A program made the translations under genes and the position numbers. From Candidatus Haladaptatiplasma halalkaliphilum (GTDB lineage: Archaea; Thermoplasmatota; Thermoplasmata; Halarchaeoplasmatales; Halarchaeoplasmataceae): DNA of 35,365 bases. Below, in pieces: positions 1-9,054 of this stretch. Position 1 is the first letter of the stretch. Each line of letters starts with the position of its first letter. The stretch lies in contig JAFDTY010000010.1 in NCBI GenBank assembly GCA_019594055.1, positions 1 through 35,365 on the forward strand. Reading direction: 5' to 3'. The notes under the pieces were generated by a model, which saw only the letters and a list, made by a program, of their open reading frames with translations, did not search any database and was not told the origin of the DNA.

Positions 1-125
1 ACCGACATAGGATTCACCGATCACTTCTCCTTCCAGTAGACCTACTCCACTGACCGTACCCTGGGAACCGATGGTTCCGAACAGACCTATTTGATCGGTT
101 TCGGGTCTGTTGATGTACAGCCCGC
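1..125. repeat. Inter-gene near-identical repeat, copy 1 (partner 4635-4759)
   Basis: Bases 1-125 match 4635-4759 with a single difference (position 115 versus 4749). The match stops abruptly at 126/4760, where the two paralogous genes diverge strongly. The left limit is outside the window. It encodes the same stretch of the GLUG module (IGLFGTIGSQGTVSGVG) in both genes. Recent gene conversion or unequal recombination between the two genes is the likely cause. Confidence 0.9.
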
Positions 126-3100
126 GGATTGTGTAACCTCGGCCGTCCAGGGAACCGATGAACCTGCTCGAATCAGTACCGATGGGGGCGAAACCCGCAC
201 CATAGTTCCATGTGCTCGTTTCGTTAGCATCTATGTGGGTTGCCAACATATAATGTGCACTCAAGTCCGAGTTCACGTTCTGCAGATCGTGCACATCGTA
301 TATGATATAAGGGTCATCCGGTGTCCCTTCACCAGATGGAAGATCTTGCCATGTGAACAGAGGATATGTTACGTCTTCCATCATATACCATATATCATGG
401 AAATCCCAGCCCACGAACGTGCTCTGGGTCTTCATCTCGGCGGTGGTCTTACCTTCACCACCGTTACTTTCGGTTATACCGGAGGTTTCCACATCCCAGA
501 AAGATGAGACGATGGGTCCACCATCGTTCCTACCAACCAGACCTCCCTCCAGATCAGCTCCGTTTGGGGCACCCGTTGAATAACTGTTGTTTATACTTCC
601 CATATCATTATGCCCAACCAAGCCGCCGATGTTCTCACCAGTGCCTGTAACATCACCCGTGGCATAGGAATTTGCTATGACACCATTATGGTTGTATCCT
701 ACCAAACCACCACAGTTGCCATCACCGGTGACATCCCCCTTTGCATAGGAGTTAGAGATTTGTCCACTGTTGTATCCTGCAAATCCGCCGGCGTTCCAAG
801 CTCCGGTTTTGGTAACAGTGCTTGTGGAAGAACAATTTAGTACCACCCCTTCTTGGACCCCTATCAAACCACCGACATGTAATCTTCCGTTCACGGTCCC
901 AGATGTATGGGAATTTTCTACCAAACCCAAATTCCATCCCACGAGCACGCCTACAAAGTAATCTCCGAAAATATGGGCCTCCGCCACCTCCACGTTTCTA
1001 ACCTCACCATCTTCGTGAACATATCCAAACAATCCAACATTATTCGTGGAACCTCTAATAATTGTCAGTTCGGATATGGTAAAACCATTACCCCAAAAGC
1101 TACCAGAGAAGCGAACCGAAGTTGTACCGATTGGTACGAAGCCCGCACCATAGTTCCATCCTGCGGTTTCAGAAGCATCTATGTCGTTCATGAGAATGTA
1201 GTGTGCATCCAAGTCATCGTTGATACTCTGTAATTCATTCACATCGAATATCAGATAAGGGTTTCCGGGAGTACCATCAGGTATCTGCCATGTGAACAAA
1301 GGATATGTTAAGCCTTCGTAGATCATCCAGATGTCATCGAAATCCCAACCTGCATCGGTGAAGGTGCTCTGGGTCTTCATCTCTACGGTGGTCTTACCTT
1401 CACCACCATTACTTTCTGTTATACCTGAGGTTTCCACATTCCAGAAAGATGAGACTATGAGTCCATCAACGTTCCTACCAACCAGACCGCCAACTGAAAC
1501 ATCTCCGTTTGGGGCACCGGTTGAATAACTGTTGTTTATAGCCCCCATCTCATTATATCCAACCAAGCCACCGATGTTCTCACCAGTGCCTGTAACATCA
1601 CCCGTGGCATAGGAATTTGCTATGACACTGTTATGATTGAATCCTACCAAACCTCCACAGTGGCCATCACCGGTGACATCCCCCTTTGCATAGGAGTTAG
1701 AGATGTGTCCACTGTTGTATCCTGCAAGTCCACCTGCGTTCCAAGCTCCGGTTTTGGTAACTGTGCTTGTGGAAGAACAATTTAGTACCACCCCTTCTTG
1801 GACCCCTACCAAACCACCGACATGTGATTTTCCGTTCACGGTCCCTGAGGTATGCGAATTTTCTACCAATCCTAAGTTCCGTCCCGCAAGCACACCTACA
1901 TATAGATCTCCAATAATACGGGCATCCGATACCTCCACGTTTCTAACCTCACCATCTTCGTGAACATATCCAAACAATCCAACGTGATACGCGGAACCCC
2001 GAATAATATTCAGTTCGGATATGGTGAAACCATTACCCCAAAATCTACCTGCGAAGCGATCCAAAGTAGTACCGATGGGTACGAAGCCCCTACCTGCGTT
2101 CCATTCCAAGGTCTCCGATGCATCTATGTCGTTCATCAGAACGTAGTGTGCATCCAAGTCATCGTTGATACTCTGTAATTCGTCCACATCGAATATCTGA
2201 TAAGGGTTTCCGGGAGTACCATCAGGTATAAGCCATTCGAACAAAGGGTATGTGAAGCCTTCGTAGATCATCCAGATGTCATCGAAATCCCAGCCCGCAT
2301 CGGTGAAGGTGCTCTGGGTCTTCATCTCGGCGGTTGTTAGTCCTGCTGCATTGCCGACAGAGGAAGATTGACCGCTGGTTTCAATATCCCAGAAGTTGCC
2401 TGTCATCTCGTAGTTTCCCCCGTCGTCAACACGTCCGCAGAAGCCTTTGTCCATGGGATCATCGACCCCTTGGAAATGCACGCTAGCTGTGGAGTAGCAA
2501 TTGATCAACGTTTCTTGATAGTGATAGCCCACGAATCCGCCTATCTCGTTGATGGCACCATCTATACCCGTTACGGATCCTAGGGAGTAGGAATCATAGA
2601 TGAAGCCCCGGTTGAAACCCACGAAACCACCGATCCGGTCTTTACCGTACACATGGACGTCGGCGTAGCACTCTTTTATGACCCCATACATATGACTGGC
2701 GATGAATCCTCCAACGTTAGTATCACCTTCTCCTCTCACGGTCCCGGTTACGAATGATTTGGAGACATTGCCATACCAAGTGCGTCCCACAAGAGTTCCC
2801 ACCCAGTTACGGCTACTGGTTATGTTCACATCCACAAGACCCACGTTCCGTACATCACCTCTATTTACATACCCAAATAACCCGATATCGGGTTCATCTC
2901 TGTTAATGTACAGACCGGTTATATTGAATCCGTTACCGTCAAAGCTACCTGTAAATTCATCAGAAAAAGTGCCTATGGGTACGAAACCCGCTCCATCGTT
3001 CCATCCCACGGTAGCCGAAGCATCTATGTCGTTCATCAGAATGTAGTGTGCATCCAAGTCATCATTGATGCTCTGTAATTCATACAGATCGTATATCATC

Positions 3101-3252
3101 ACAGGATCATCACGTGTACCACTACCTCTGTTCATCCCTTCCTCTCTCATTTCCACTTCCGAACTGAAGTCGATACCTACGGCCACGAAGGCCACGCTCC
3201 CTATCAACAACATCAGCGCCAGACTGAATACTAACATCTTTTCTTTTTTCAT
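1..3252 (-). CDS. GLUG-repeat exported surface protein, C-terminus beyond window
   Basis: An open frame of 1084 codons runs without a stop from ATG 3250-3252 to the left edge, so the C-terminus is missing. Residues 1-25 (MKKEKMLVFSLALML, then a hydrophobic run ending SVAFVAVG) are a signal peptide nearly the same as those of the next two paralogs. At about residues 49, 347, 666 and 979 new modules begin with a (D/E)LQ(S/N) motif, followed by DIDAS/WN.GAGF, then GLUG motifs of the type VGGLVG..., then FWD.ETSG and a closing TTAEMKTQSTF...GWDF block. Modules 2 and 3 are a 945-bp (315 aa) tandem duplication at DNA level. GLUG modules (Pfam GLUG family) form repetitive beta structures in secreted proteins; adhesion or surface-layer function is inference. 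GGAG lies 8 nt before the ATG. The conserved C-terminal module of the paralogs is presumably outside the window. Confidence 0.9.
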   Translation of the reverse strand, partial: MKKEKMLVFSLALMLLIGSVAFVAVGIDFSSEVEMREEGMNRGSGTRDDPVMIYDLYELQSINDDLDAHYILMNDIDASATVGWNDGAGFVPIGTFSDEFTGSFDGNGFNITGLYINRDEPDIGLFGYVNRGDVRNVGLVDVNITSSRNWVGTLVGRTWYGNVSKSFVTGTVRGEGDTNVGGFIASHMYGVIKECYADVHVYGKDRIGGFVGFNRGFIYDSYSLGSVTGIDGAINEIGGFVGYHYQETLINCYSTASVHFQGVDDPMDKGFCGRVDDGGNYEMTGNFWDIETSGQSSSVGNAAGLTTAEMKTQSTFTDAGWDFDDIWMIYEGFTYPLFEWLIPDGTPGNPYQIFDVDELQSINDDLDAHYVLMNDIDASETLEWNAGRGFVPIGTTLDRFAGRFWGNGFTISELNIIRGSAYHVGLFGYVHEDGEVRNVEVSDARIIGDLYVGVLAGRNLGLVENSHTSGTVNGKSHVGGLVGVQEGVVLNCSSTSTVTKTGAWNAGGLAGYNSGHISNSYAKGDVTGDGHCGGLVGFNHNSVIANSYATGDVTGTGENIGGLVGYNEMGAINNSYSTGAPNGDVSVGGLVGRNVDGLIVSSFWNVETSGITESNGGEGKTTVEMKTQSTFTDAGWDFDDIWMIYEGLTYPLFTWQIPDGTPGNPYLIFDVNELQSINDDLDAHYILMNDIDASETAGWNYGAGFVPIGTTSVRFSGSFWGNGFTISELTIIRGSTNNVGLFGYVHEDGEVRNVEVAEAHIFGDYFVGVLVGWNLGLVENSHTSGTVNGRLHVGGLIGVQEGVVLNCSSTSTVTKTGAWNAGGFAGYNSGQISNSYAKGDVTGDGNCGGLVGYNHNGVIANSYATGDVTGTGENIGGLVGHNDMGSINNSYSTGAPNGADLEGGLVGRNDGGPIVSSFWDVETSGITESNGGEGKTTAEMKTQSTFVGWDFHDIWYMMEDVTYPLFTWQDLPSGEGTPDDPYIIYDVHDLQNVNSDLSAHYMLATHIDANETSTWNYGAGFAPIGTDSSRFIGSLDGRGYTIRGLYINRPETDQIGLFGTIGSQGTVSGVGLLEGEVIGESYVG
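566..2210. repeat. Two-unit tandem repeat, 945-bp period, inside the GLUG gene
   Basis: Anchors such as GGGGCACC at 566 and 1511, and TCATCGTTGATACTCTG at 1214 and 2159, are each exactly 945 bp apart. The intervening DNA aligns with scattered substitutions over nearly the whole period. The period is 315 codons, so the reading frame is preserved and the protein gains or loses a full module. This is a duplicated GLUG module with recent common origin. Confidence 0.85.
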
Positions 3253-3569
3253 TATTTCCGCTCCATTTCTTTTTATGGATGTGAATTGACTCAATGATTC
3301 ACCTTTAACCGTATTATAGAGGGTTATAAAACTTTTTCTAGTAATGAACCTATTATGCATATCAAAAAATGTAGAGGAATTTGGTTCACGGTGATCTCGG
3401 ATATACCTCCTTTTGATTGACTATACATCAAGGTGTTCCATCGGGTGACCTTCCGCCAGATAAAGTCAGTCAGCTGGCCCACCGTCGGTGATGGTCCAGC
3501 CGATTTCGTCTATGATATGCTGTCGAGCACCGAGCTCTGTGTTACATGGGGATATGGAAATGGGTTGTA
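3253..3569 (-). promoter_or_regulatory. Intergenic region with TATA box and dyad for the partial GLUG gene
   Basis: A TATA-like element sits at 3324-3332 (minus strand GTTTTATAA). It gives a leader of roughly 45-50 nt before the ATG at 3252. Inside that leader is a dyad at 3281-3302 with arms GTGAAT/ATTCAC, and within it ATTGA-C-TCAAT (3285-3295), which could be an operator. Of the remaining stretch, 3340-3569 holds no gene I can support. Its half nearer the upstream gene's stop codon may carry that gene's terminator, but no clear T-run is visible. Confidence 0.5.
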
Positions 3570-6500
3570 TCAATACTCCACGGTCCAGACCACGCTGTGG
3601 TCCGCACCGTTGTAGATCCAGTAACCCTGACCAGGTTCGAAGACGAAGTTTTCCGGATCGTAGTCGTATACAAGATTGTACTCGTCGGAAGCGTCGAAGT
3701 AACCTATCCGGGTCACTTCCACCGGCAGATCATGATTGCCCGCACTCTGACTGGGCAGCCCCACCATGTTCCATCCGGGGTGGAGTGTGATGTCCGTACT
3801 CACTGGCGCATATCCCTCTACTGTAAGGGTAACATCCTCGGTTACGCGTATCCAGACGCCCATGGAGTGGTCCCACGTTTGAAGAGTATTGTAGTGATCC
3901 GGCCTGCCGGGTACATACGTGAACCACTCGTCATGGGATGCATCGTACCACATCAGCTGATCGTAGCTACCATCTATACCCGCCAACAGGATATCCAAGG
4001 ACGTGTCATCCGGAAATAGATTGAAGGAAACGAAGTTCCAGCCGTCGTTATCCGCTGTTACGGTCAGATCGATGGCGAAGTCATATACATCCGGTAGATC
4101 CTGCCACTGGAACAGGGGATAGGTGAATCCCTCTATCATGTGCCATGTATCATCGAAGTCCCAGTCCACATCTGTGAAGGTGCTCTGGGTCATCATCTCA
4201 GCAGTTGTCTTGGGTTCGCCCTTGCCAGTGTCAGACTGGCCTGTGGTTTCCAGATCGTAAAAACTTTGCACAACTGAGCCTTCAAAAATCCCTCCGGAAA
4301 GTCCACCTACCGAACCGACACCGCTCACGTTTCCCGTGGCATATGAACGAGTTATGCTTGCTCGATAGTTGTTACCGGACAACCCGCCAACCAAACTTGC
4401 TCCGGTCACGTCACCGTGTGCATAGCTATTGGCGATAAAACCTGCGGCGATGTTCATACCCACAAGCCCGCCAGCCACATTATCTGCTCCGGTCACATCC
4501 GCGGTAGAATAACATCTCCTTACTATGCCACCTTCGTTGTTACCGATCAAGCCGCCGGTCCTGCGATAATTACCTATCACGCTTCCCGTGGAGTACGAAT
4601 CTTCCACAGTACCGAAGTTGGATCCTGCAAGCAAACCGACATAGGATTCACCGATCACTTCTCCTTCCAGTAGACCTACTCCACTGACCGTACCCTGGGA
4701 ACCGATGGTTCCGAACAGACCTATTTGATCGGTTTCGGGTCTGTTGATATACAGCCCGCTTACTGTGTTACCGTGGCCTTCCAGAGAACCCGTGAACCTG
4801 TTGGAACTCGTACCGATGGGAACGAAACCCATGCCTTCATCAGCATCGGTACCCCACATGCTGGCCCGATTGTTCATGCCCGCGGTGAGGTCGATGTCCG
4901 CTACAAGTGTGTAATCTGCTCCTAAGTCCATGGTCATGAGTTGTAACTGGTGGCTGTTATGTATCTCGGTTGAATATTCCGACCGCAAGAAAGGCCTTGT
5001 TTCGCCGTCCATCATCCACCATGTATCTGTGAAGTCCCAGCCTGAGAAGGTGCTCTGGGTCATCATCTGGGCGGTGTTCCTGCCTTCCACCTCGCCCGGG
5101 CCTTCTCCTGTAGAGCTTGTCTGTCCGCTTGTTTCGACATCCCAGAAGTTCCCGGTCATCTCGTAGTTTCCACCGGTCTCCACTGTCCCAAGGAAACCTC
5201 TATCGCTAGGTTGTGTGGAATCTTGCCAATACACAGGACCGGTAGAGTAACAGTTGATTATCTTCGATCTGTAATTACGGCCACAGAAACCCGCTAAACT
5301 CGTCTGAGTTCCCGTTGTTCGTGTTACGGCACCCGTTGAATAGCAGTTGTATATATCACCGTTCGAACTGGTGAATCCCATGAATCCACCCACGGTACTA
5401 CTACCGAAAACGTTACCTGTCGCGTAAGAATATCTAATGGTCTGTCCCGAGTTACGTCCCACGAGTCCGCCTACACTGGAAGTCCCGGATACATCTCCCG
5501 TTGCATAACAGCGTTCGATTATCCCATAGGTTTTAGTGCCGACAAGACCACCTACATGGGAAGAAGAACCTGTGGTATCGACTGTGGAATATGAATCTGT
5601 AAGCCTGGATTCGATACTAACGAAAGAACCTAGGAGACCCCCTACAAATGCATTGCCTGATACCACGCCGGTGGAATATACATTGTCGATTATTCCACGA
5701 TCTCTGCATTCACCGATCAAACTTCCCGTATGATCAACACCGGTTATATCAACGTCCGTAAGTCCGAGATTTTTTATCTCTGCTCCTGATACGTACCCGA
5801 ATAGACCTACATGATTGGTTTCGTCCCGGTGGATATACAGATTTGAGATAGTAAAGTTGTTGCCATCCAGCGACCCCGTGAAATGGTGGTCTGATGTTCC
5901 CACTGGCTCGAATCCCGCACCACCGTTCCATCCTACGGTGGCCGAAGCATCTATGTCGTTTGCAAGCATGTAATGAGCGCTAAGGTCGTTATTCATGTTC
6001 TGCAGACCTTCCACGTCGAATATGATGTAAGGGTATTCCTCGGTTCCGTGTCCTTGTCCTGCTATCCCCCTTAGCAGTGGATAAGTCTGACCTTCCATGA
6101 TCATCCAGACATCGTCGAAGTCCCAGCCCACGAAGGTATCCTGGCTCATCATCTCGGAGGTTGTTTTACCCTCTACTTCTCCCGCACCCTCTCCTGCAGA
6201 GTTAGTCTGTCCACTTGTTTCAATGTCCCAGAAGTTTCGGATCATCTCGAAGTTGCCCCCAGTATAAATGATACCTACAAAACCTTTGTCCGTCGGATCA
6301 TCGGTTCCTTCGTAATGCACGCTACCGGTAGAGTAGCAGTTTATAATCGTTGTCTGAAAGTTCATTCCTATGAATCCACCTATATTTTCGCTAGCACCGG
6401 TGGCACGGGTAACTGTACCTGTGGCGTAAGAGTTCATTATTACCCCTTCTATATTTTTTCTCCCTATGAATCCACCTACTTCGTCTGCTCCTGTTACGTC

Positions 6501-8336
6501 ACCGGAAGAGTACGAATTTAATATATCGATTGGAGCGGGCCCTGCTGGTTGGCGTGCATATCCAATCAAACCACCAACACTTTGACTATTGGGCGCATAA
6601 ACCTCTGCCGTCGAATAACAATCTATGATAGTTGTTCCCGTAACGGACTCTCTGATTATTCCGACCAGTCCGCCGACGCCGTAATCACCTATGGATTGAG
6701 TCACAGTACCTGAAGTTCCTACATTCTTTATAAAAGAATCTCCTTTAACTGTTCCGGCCAATATTCCAGTTCCTTGATTAAATGAATCTCCTGCACCGTC
6801 TATAGATGCGTCGAATATTCTCAGGTTCTCCACGACTGCACCGTACATCTGTCCAAATAAGCCAACTCTTGTGGTGCTCGGGCGGTTGATATGAAGGCCG
6901 TTTATGGTATAGTTATTACCGTCTAAACCACCCGTGAATGGATTTATGCCGTTGCCTATGGGCAAGAACCCGTCACCATCGTTCCATCCTACAGTTTCAG
7001 AAGCGTCTATGTCGTTGGCCAGTATGTAATGTGCGCTCAGGTCGTTCCTCATGTTCTGCAGATCATCCACGTTGAAAATTACATAAGGGTATTCCTCGGT
7101 TCCATGCCCTGCTATCGCCCTTAGCACAGGATACGTTTGACCTTCCGACATCCACCAGATATCATCGAAGTCCCAACCAGCATCGGTGAAGGTGCTCCGA
7201 GTCTTCATCTCGGCGGTTGTCATACCCGTAACATTACCTGCTCCTTCTGACGTGGAGCTAGTCTGTCCACTTGTTTCGACATCCCAGAAGTTGCCGGTCA
7301 TCTCGTAATTACCATCTGTATCCACTGTCGCAAGGAAACCTCTATCACTAGGTTGTGTGGAATCTTGCCAGTAAACAGGACCGGTAGAATAGCAGTTGAT
7401 TATCCTCGATCGAGAATTGCGAGCGGAGAAACCAGCTAGATCCGTCGCAGTTCCCGTTGTTCTTGTTACGGTACCAGTTGAATAGCAGTTGAATATATTT
7501 CCATTCGTAGAGGTTCTTCCCACGAATCCACCCACGTTACTTCTACCGAAAACGTTACCTGTTGCGTAAGAATATATAATAGATTGTCCCGAGTTACTTC
7601 CCACGAGTCCGCCTACCCCCCAATCGCCGCTCACGTCTCCCGTTGCATAACTGCGTTCAATTACCCCATAGGTTTTACTGCCGACAAGACCTCCTACATA
7701 TAAAGAAGAACCTGTGGTATCTACTGTGGAATGTGTATCTGTAATCCGGGTACCAACATCTCTGACCAGTCCTATGAGACCTCCCACATCTCGTTGGCCG
7801 GATACCACACCGGTGGAATATACATTTTCAATCATTCCTCCGTTTCTAAGTAAACCGACCAAACTTCCCGTATTCTCTCCACCGGTTATATCAACATCTA
7901 TAAGTCCGAGGTTTTTTATCTCTGCTTCAGATACGCATCCGAAGAGACCTATATAATCGGTTTCGTCCCGGTCGATATACAGATTCGAGATAGTAAAGTT
8001 GTTGCCATCCAGCGATCCGGTGAAATGGTTCTCAATTTCGTTAAAAGGCCCTGTCCCCACAGGCTCGAATCCCGCACCACCGTTCCATCCTACGGTCTCC
8101 GAGGCATCTATGTCGTTAGCCAGTGCATAATTCCCGCCGAGATCCAAATTCATATCCTGCAGGTCGTCCACATCGTAGATCATCACAGGATCATCACGGG
8201 TACCGCTATCCCTGATCATCCTTTCCTCTCTAATCTCGGTTTCCGAACTGAAGTCAAATCCCATGGCAACGAAGGCCACACTTCCTATCACCAGCATCAC
8301 TGCCAGACTGAATACCAGCATCTTTTCTATTTTCAT
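3570..8336 (-). CDS. GLUG-repeat exported surface protein, 1588 aa
   Basis: The start is ATG 8334-8336, preceded by GGAG with a 7-nt spacer, and gives a signal peptide (MKIEKMLVFSLAVML...). Four modules follow, beginning at about residues 49, 417, 767 and 1127, each opening with DLQ(D/N)M or LQLM. Each runs through DIDASETVGWN..GF and many GLUG motifs (VGGLVG, YATGDV, YSTG) to FWD(V/I)ETSGQT and a TTAEMMTQSTF..WDFDD closing block. Modules 1 and 3 are much more alike, in DNA too, than either is to module 2. Residues 1423-1588 form the C-terminal two-repeat GWN module shared with the next two paralogs. There is no C-terminal transmembrane helix or sorting motif. It is probably a secreted or S-layer-associated repeat protein; the ligand is unknown. 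Confidence 0.93.
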   Translation of the reverse strand: MKIEKMLVFSLAVMLVIGSVAFVAMGFDFSSETEIREERMIRDSGTRDDPVMIYDVDDLQDMNLDLGGNYALANDIDASETVGWNGGAGFEPVGTGPFNEIENHFTGSLDGNNFTISNLYIDRDETDYIGLFGCVSEAEIKNLGLIDVDITGGENTGSLVGLLRNGGMIENVYSTGVVSGQRDVGGLIGLVRDVGTRITDTHSTVDTTGSSLYVGGLVGSKTYGVIERSYATGDVSGDWGVGGLVGSNSGQSIIYSYATGNVFGRSNVGGFVGRTSTNGNIFNCYSTGTVTRTTGTATDLAGFSARNSRSRIINCYSTGPVYWQDSTQPSDRGFLATVDTDGNYEMTGNFWDVETSGQTSSTSEGAGNVTGMTTAEMKTRSTFTDAGWDFDDIWWMSEGQTYPVLRAIAGHGTEEYPYVIFNVDDLQNMRNDLSAHYILANDIDASETVGWNDGDGFLPIGNGINPFTGGLDGNNYTINGLHINRPSTTRVGLFGQMYGAVVENLRIFDASIDGAGDSFNQGTGILAGTVKGDSFIKNVGTSGTVTQSIGDYGVGGLVGIIRESVTGTTIIDCYSTAEVYAPNSQSVGGLIGYARQPAGPAPIDILNSYSSGDVTGADEVGGFIGRKNIEGVIMNSYATGTVTRATGASENIGGFIGMNFQTTIINCYSTGSVHYEGTDDPTDKGFVGIIYTGGNFEMIRNFWDIETSGQTNSAGEGAGEVEGKTTSEMMSQDTFVGWDFDDVWMIMEGQTYPLLRGIAGQGHGTEEYPYIIFDVEGLQNMNNDLSAHYMLANDIDASATVGWNGGAGFEPVGTSDHHFTGSLDGNNFTISNLYIHRDETNHVGLFGYVSGAEIKNLGLTDVDITGVDHTGSLIGECRDRGIIDNVYSTGVVSGNAFVGGLLGSFVSIESRLTDSYSTVDTTGSSSHVGGLVGTKTYGIIERCYATGDVSGTSSVGGLVGRNSGQTIRYSYATGNVFGSSTVGGFMGFTSSNGDIYNCYSTGAVTRTTGTQTSLAGFCGRNYRSKIINCYSTGPVYWQDSTQPSDRGFLGTVETGGNYEMTGNFWDVETSGQTSSTGEGPGEVEGRNTAQMMTQSTFSGWDFTDTWWMMDGETRPFLRSEYSTEIHNSHQLQLMTMDLGADYTLVADIDLTAGMNNRASMWGTDADEGMGFVPIGTSSNRFTGSLEGHGNTVSGLYINRPETDQIGLFGTIGSQGTVSGVGLLEGEVIGESYVGLLAGSNFGTVEDSYSTGSVIGNYRRTGGLIGNNEGGIVRRCYSTADVTGADNVAGGLVGMNIAAGFIANSYAHGDVTGASLVGGLSGNNYRASITRSYATGNVSGVGSVGGLSGGIFEGSVVQSFYDLETTGQSDTGKGEPKTTAEMMTQSTFTDVDWDFDDTWHMIEGFTYPLFQWQDLPDVYDFAIDLTVTADNDGWNFVSFNLFPDDTSLDILLAGIDGSYDQLMWYDASHDEWFTYVPGRPDHYNTLQTWDHSMGVWIRVTEDVTLTVEGYAPVSTDITLHPGWNMVGLPSQSAGNHDLPVEVTRIGYFDASDEYNLVYDYDPENFVFEPGQGYWIYNGADHSVVWTVEY
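3573..4070 (-). repeat. Conserved C-terminal GWN module, copy 1
   Basis: This encodes the last 166 residues of the 1588 aa protein. Two subrepeats are visible: DGWNFVSFNL...GVWIRVTEDVTL and PGWNMVGLPS...GQGYWIYNGA, ending VEY-stop. Copies with the same length and the same end are at 11561-12058 and 16930-17427. The GWN..V..P pattern followed by GYW(V/I) is common at the ends of secreted proteins. A surface-attachment or assembly role is inferred from its fixed terminal position. Confidence 0.85.
4635..4759. repeat. Inter-gene near-identical repeat, copy 2 (partner 1-125)
   Basis: This 125-bp block lies inside module 4 of the 1588 aa gene and differs from window bases 1-125 at one site. The right boundary of identity is sharp. 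Synonymous positions are also conserved, so protein-level constraint alone does not explain it. Confidence 0.9.
5140..8140. repeat. Duplicated GLUG module pair (modules 1 and 3) spaced ~2.14 kb
   Basis: The block AAGGAAACCTCTATC near 5190 recurs near 7332, 2142 bp (714 codons) away, within long flanking similarity. The module starts near 5924 and 8081 also match. The unrelated-looking module 2 lies between them, so the current order suggests duplication of a module and later replacement or insertion of another. Confidence 0.75.
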
Positions 8337-8410
8337 CTTAAAAACTCCAAAGTCAATATATTTTTACATCTGTATTTCGTCCTTGAGATAAGGAAGCAGC
8401 CTATAAAGAT
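8337..8410 (-). promoter_or_regulatory. Promoter of the 1588 aa GLUG gene
   Basis: A TATA-like element at 8400-8408 (CTTTATAGG read on the minus strand) lies ~65 nt upstream of ATG 8336. The Shine-Dalgarno GGAG is within TTGGAGTTTTAAG just before the start. The sequence next to the TATA box (TATAAA.A.TTTTTCTA on the plus strand) resembles that at 3325-3340 upstream of the partial paralog, which suggests co-duplicated regulation. Confidence 0.55.
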
Positions 8411-8504
8411 TTTTCTAAAGGTAATAATGTATATATTATAAAATCCAGCACCTTTAATATTATTATATACCTGATTAAATCTTAGAATTACATGGAGATA
8501 AATG

Positions 8505-8538
8505 AAAAAAAGCCGCGCAACCTGAACTGATTCCGCTT
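8505..8538. repeat. 34-bp direct repeat, copy 1
   Basis: Seven A's are followed by GCCGCGCAACCTGAACTGAT and TCCGCTT. An exact second copy is at 8619-8652 (114-bp spacing). Read on the minus strand, each copy ends in a T7 run preceded by a GC-rich stretch, as expected for a termination signal. That reading is tentative because the possible stem is imperfect. Confidence 0.85.
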
Positions 8539-8539
8539 A

Positions 8540-8561
8540 GCTTTCATTTTTCAAAATGAAA
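8540..8561. repeat. Perfect 10-bp inverted repeat with 2-nt loop
   Basis: Arms CTTTCATTTT and AAAATGAAAG flank the dinucleotide TC. It lies between the two 34-bp direct repeats. It could be a terminator hairpin or part of a small non-autonomous element. Confidence 0.75.
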
Positions 8562-8618
8562 GACCGAAAAAAATCTTCATTTTGTGAAAGGGTTTTCGTT
8601 ACAAGTGTGGCAAGTAAT

Positions 8619-8652
8619 AAAAAAAGCCGCGCAACCTGAACTGATTCCGCTT
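8619..8652. repeat. 34-bp direct repeat, copy 2
   Basis: An exact copy of 8505-8538, followed by TTTGTTTTT. The pair brackets an AT-rich 80-bp segment containing the 10-bp hairpin. No coding sequence is visible from 8410 to 8700. Confidence 0.85.
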
Positions 8653-8704
8653 TTTGTTTTTCATCTCTTACTTCGTCAATATAAATTTACAATACCTTCT
8701 ATGT

Positions 8705-9054
8705 AAAATCACAGAATTCAATTGTTTTTGGAGAAGGATTTGGCAGTGTTCTGGCGGTGATATGTTTTTGATCTGTTGGGCGTGATGGTGGCATGTGGTC
8801 GATCTTTCGGAAATCATTTCCAAAGACATTTGAAACTCCGTTCCAAAAATGTCTACTGGAATTTTCTTCCAAAATTCCTTCGATTAGAGGAATTAGTTCC
8901 TCTATTTTTGGAATCTTAGATTCCGAAACTTTCGGGAACTCGTTCCCGATAATGCCAACCGAAGCACGTGTCTACTGGAATTTTAACCTAAAATTCCATC
9001 GAGTATCTGAATTTTCAGGGAAAATACTGAAATACACGAACCACCAACCGAATA
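8705..9054. repeat. Island-flanking repeat, left copy (with 150-bp extra segment)
   Basis: Bases 8705-8866 align without gaps to 10941-11102 with about five differences. Bases 9009-9054 then align to 11095-11140 with one difference. The left copy therefore carries about 150 bp of extra hairpin-rich sequence between the two matching blocks. The duplicated GTCTACTGGAATTTT (8851 and 8970) borders part of this extra segment. The two copies bracket the AbiE-type gene pair in direct orientation. No transposase is present. Confidence 0.9.

Noticed and set aside
3400-3569. Remnant coding fragment downstream of the 1588 aa gene
   Set aside because: A short minus-strand stretch (WTITDGGPAD) looks protein-like, but it is interrupted by stops and matches nothing I can name.
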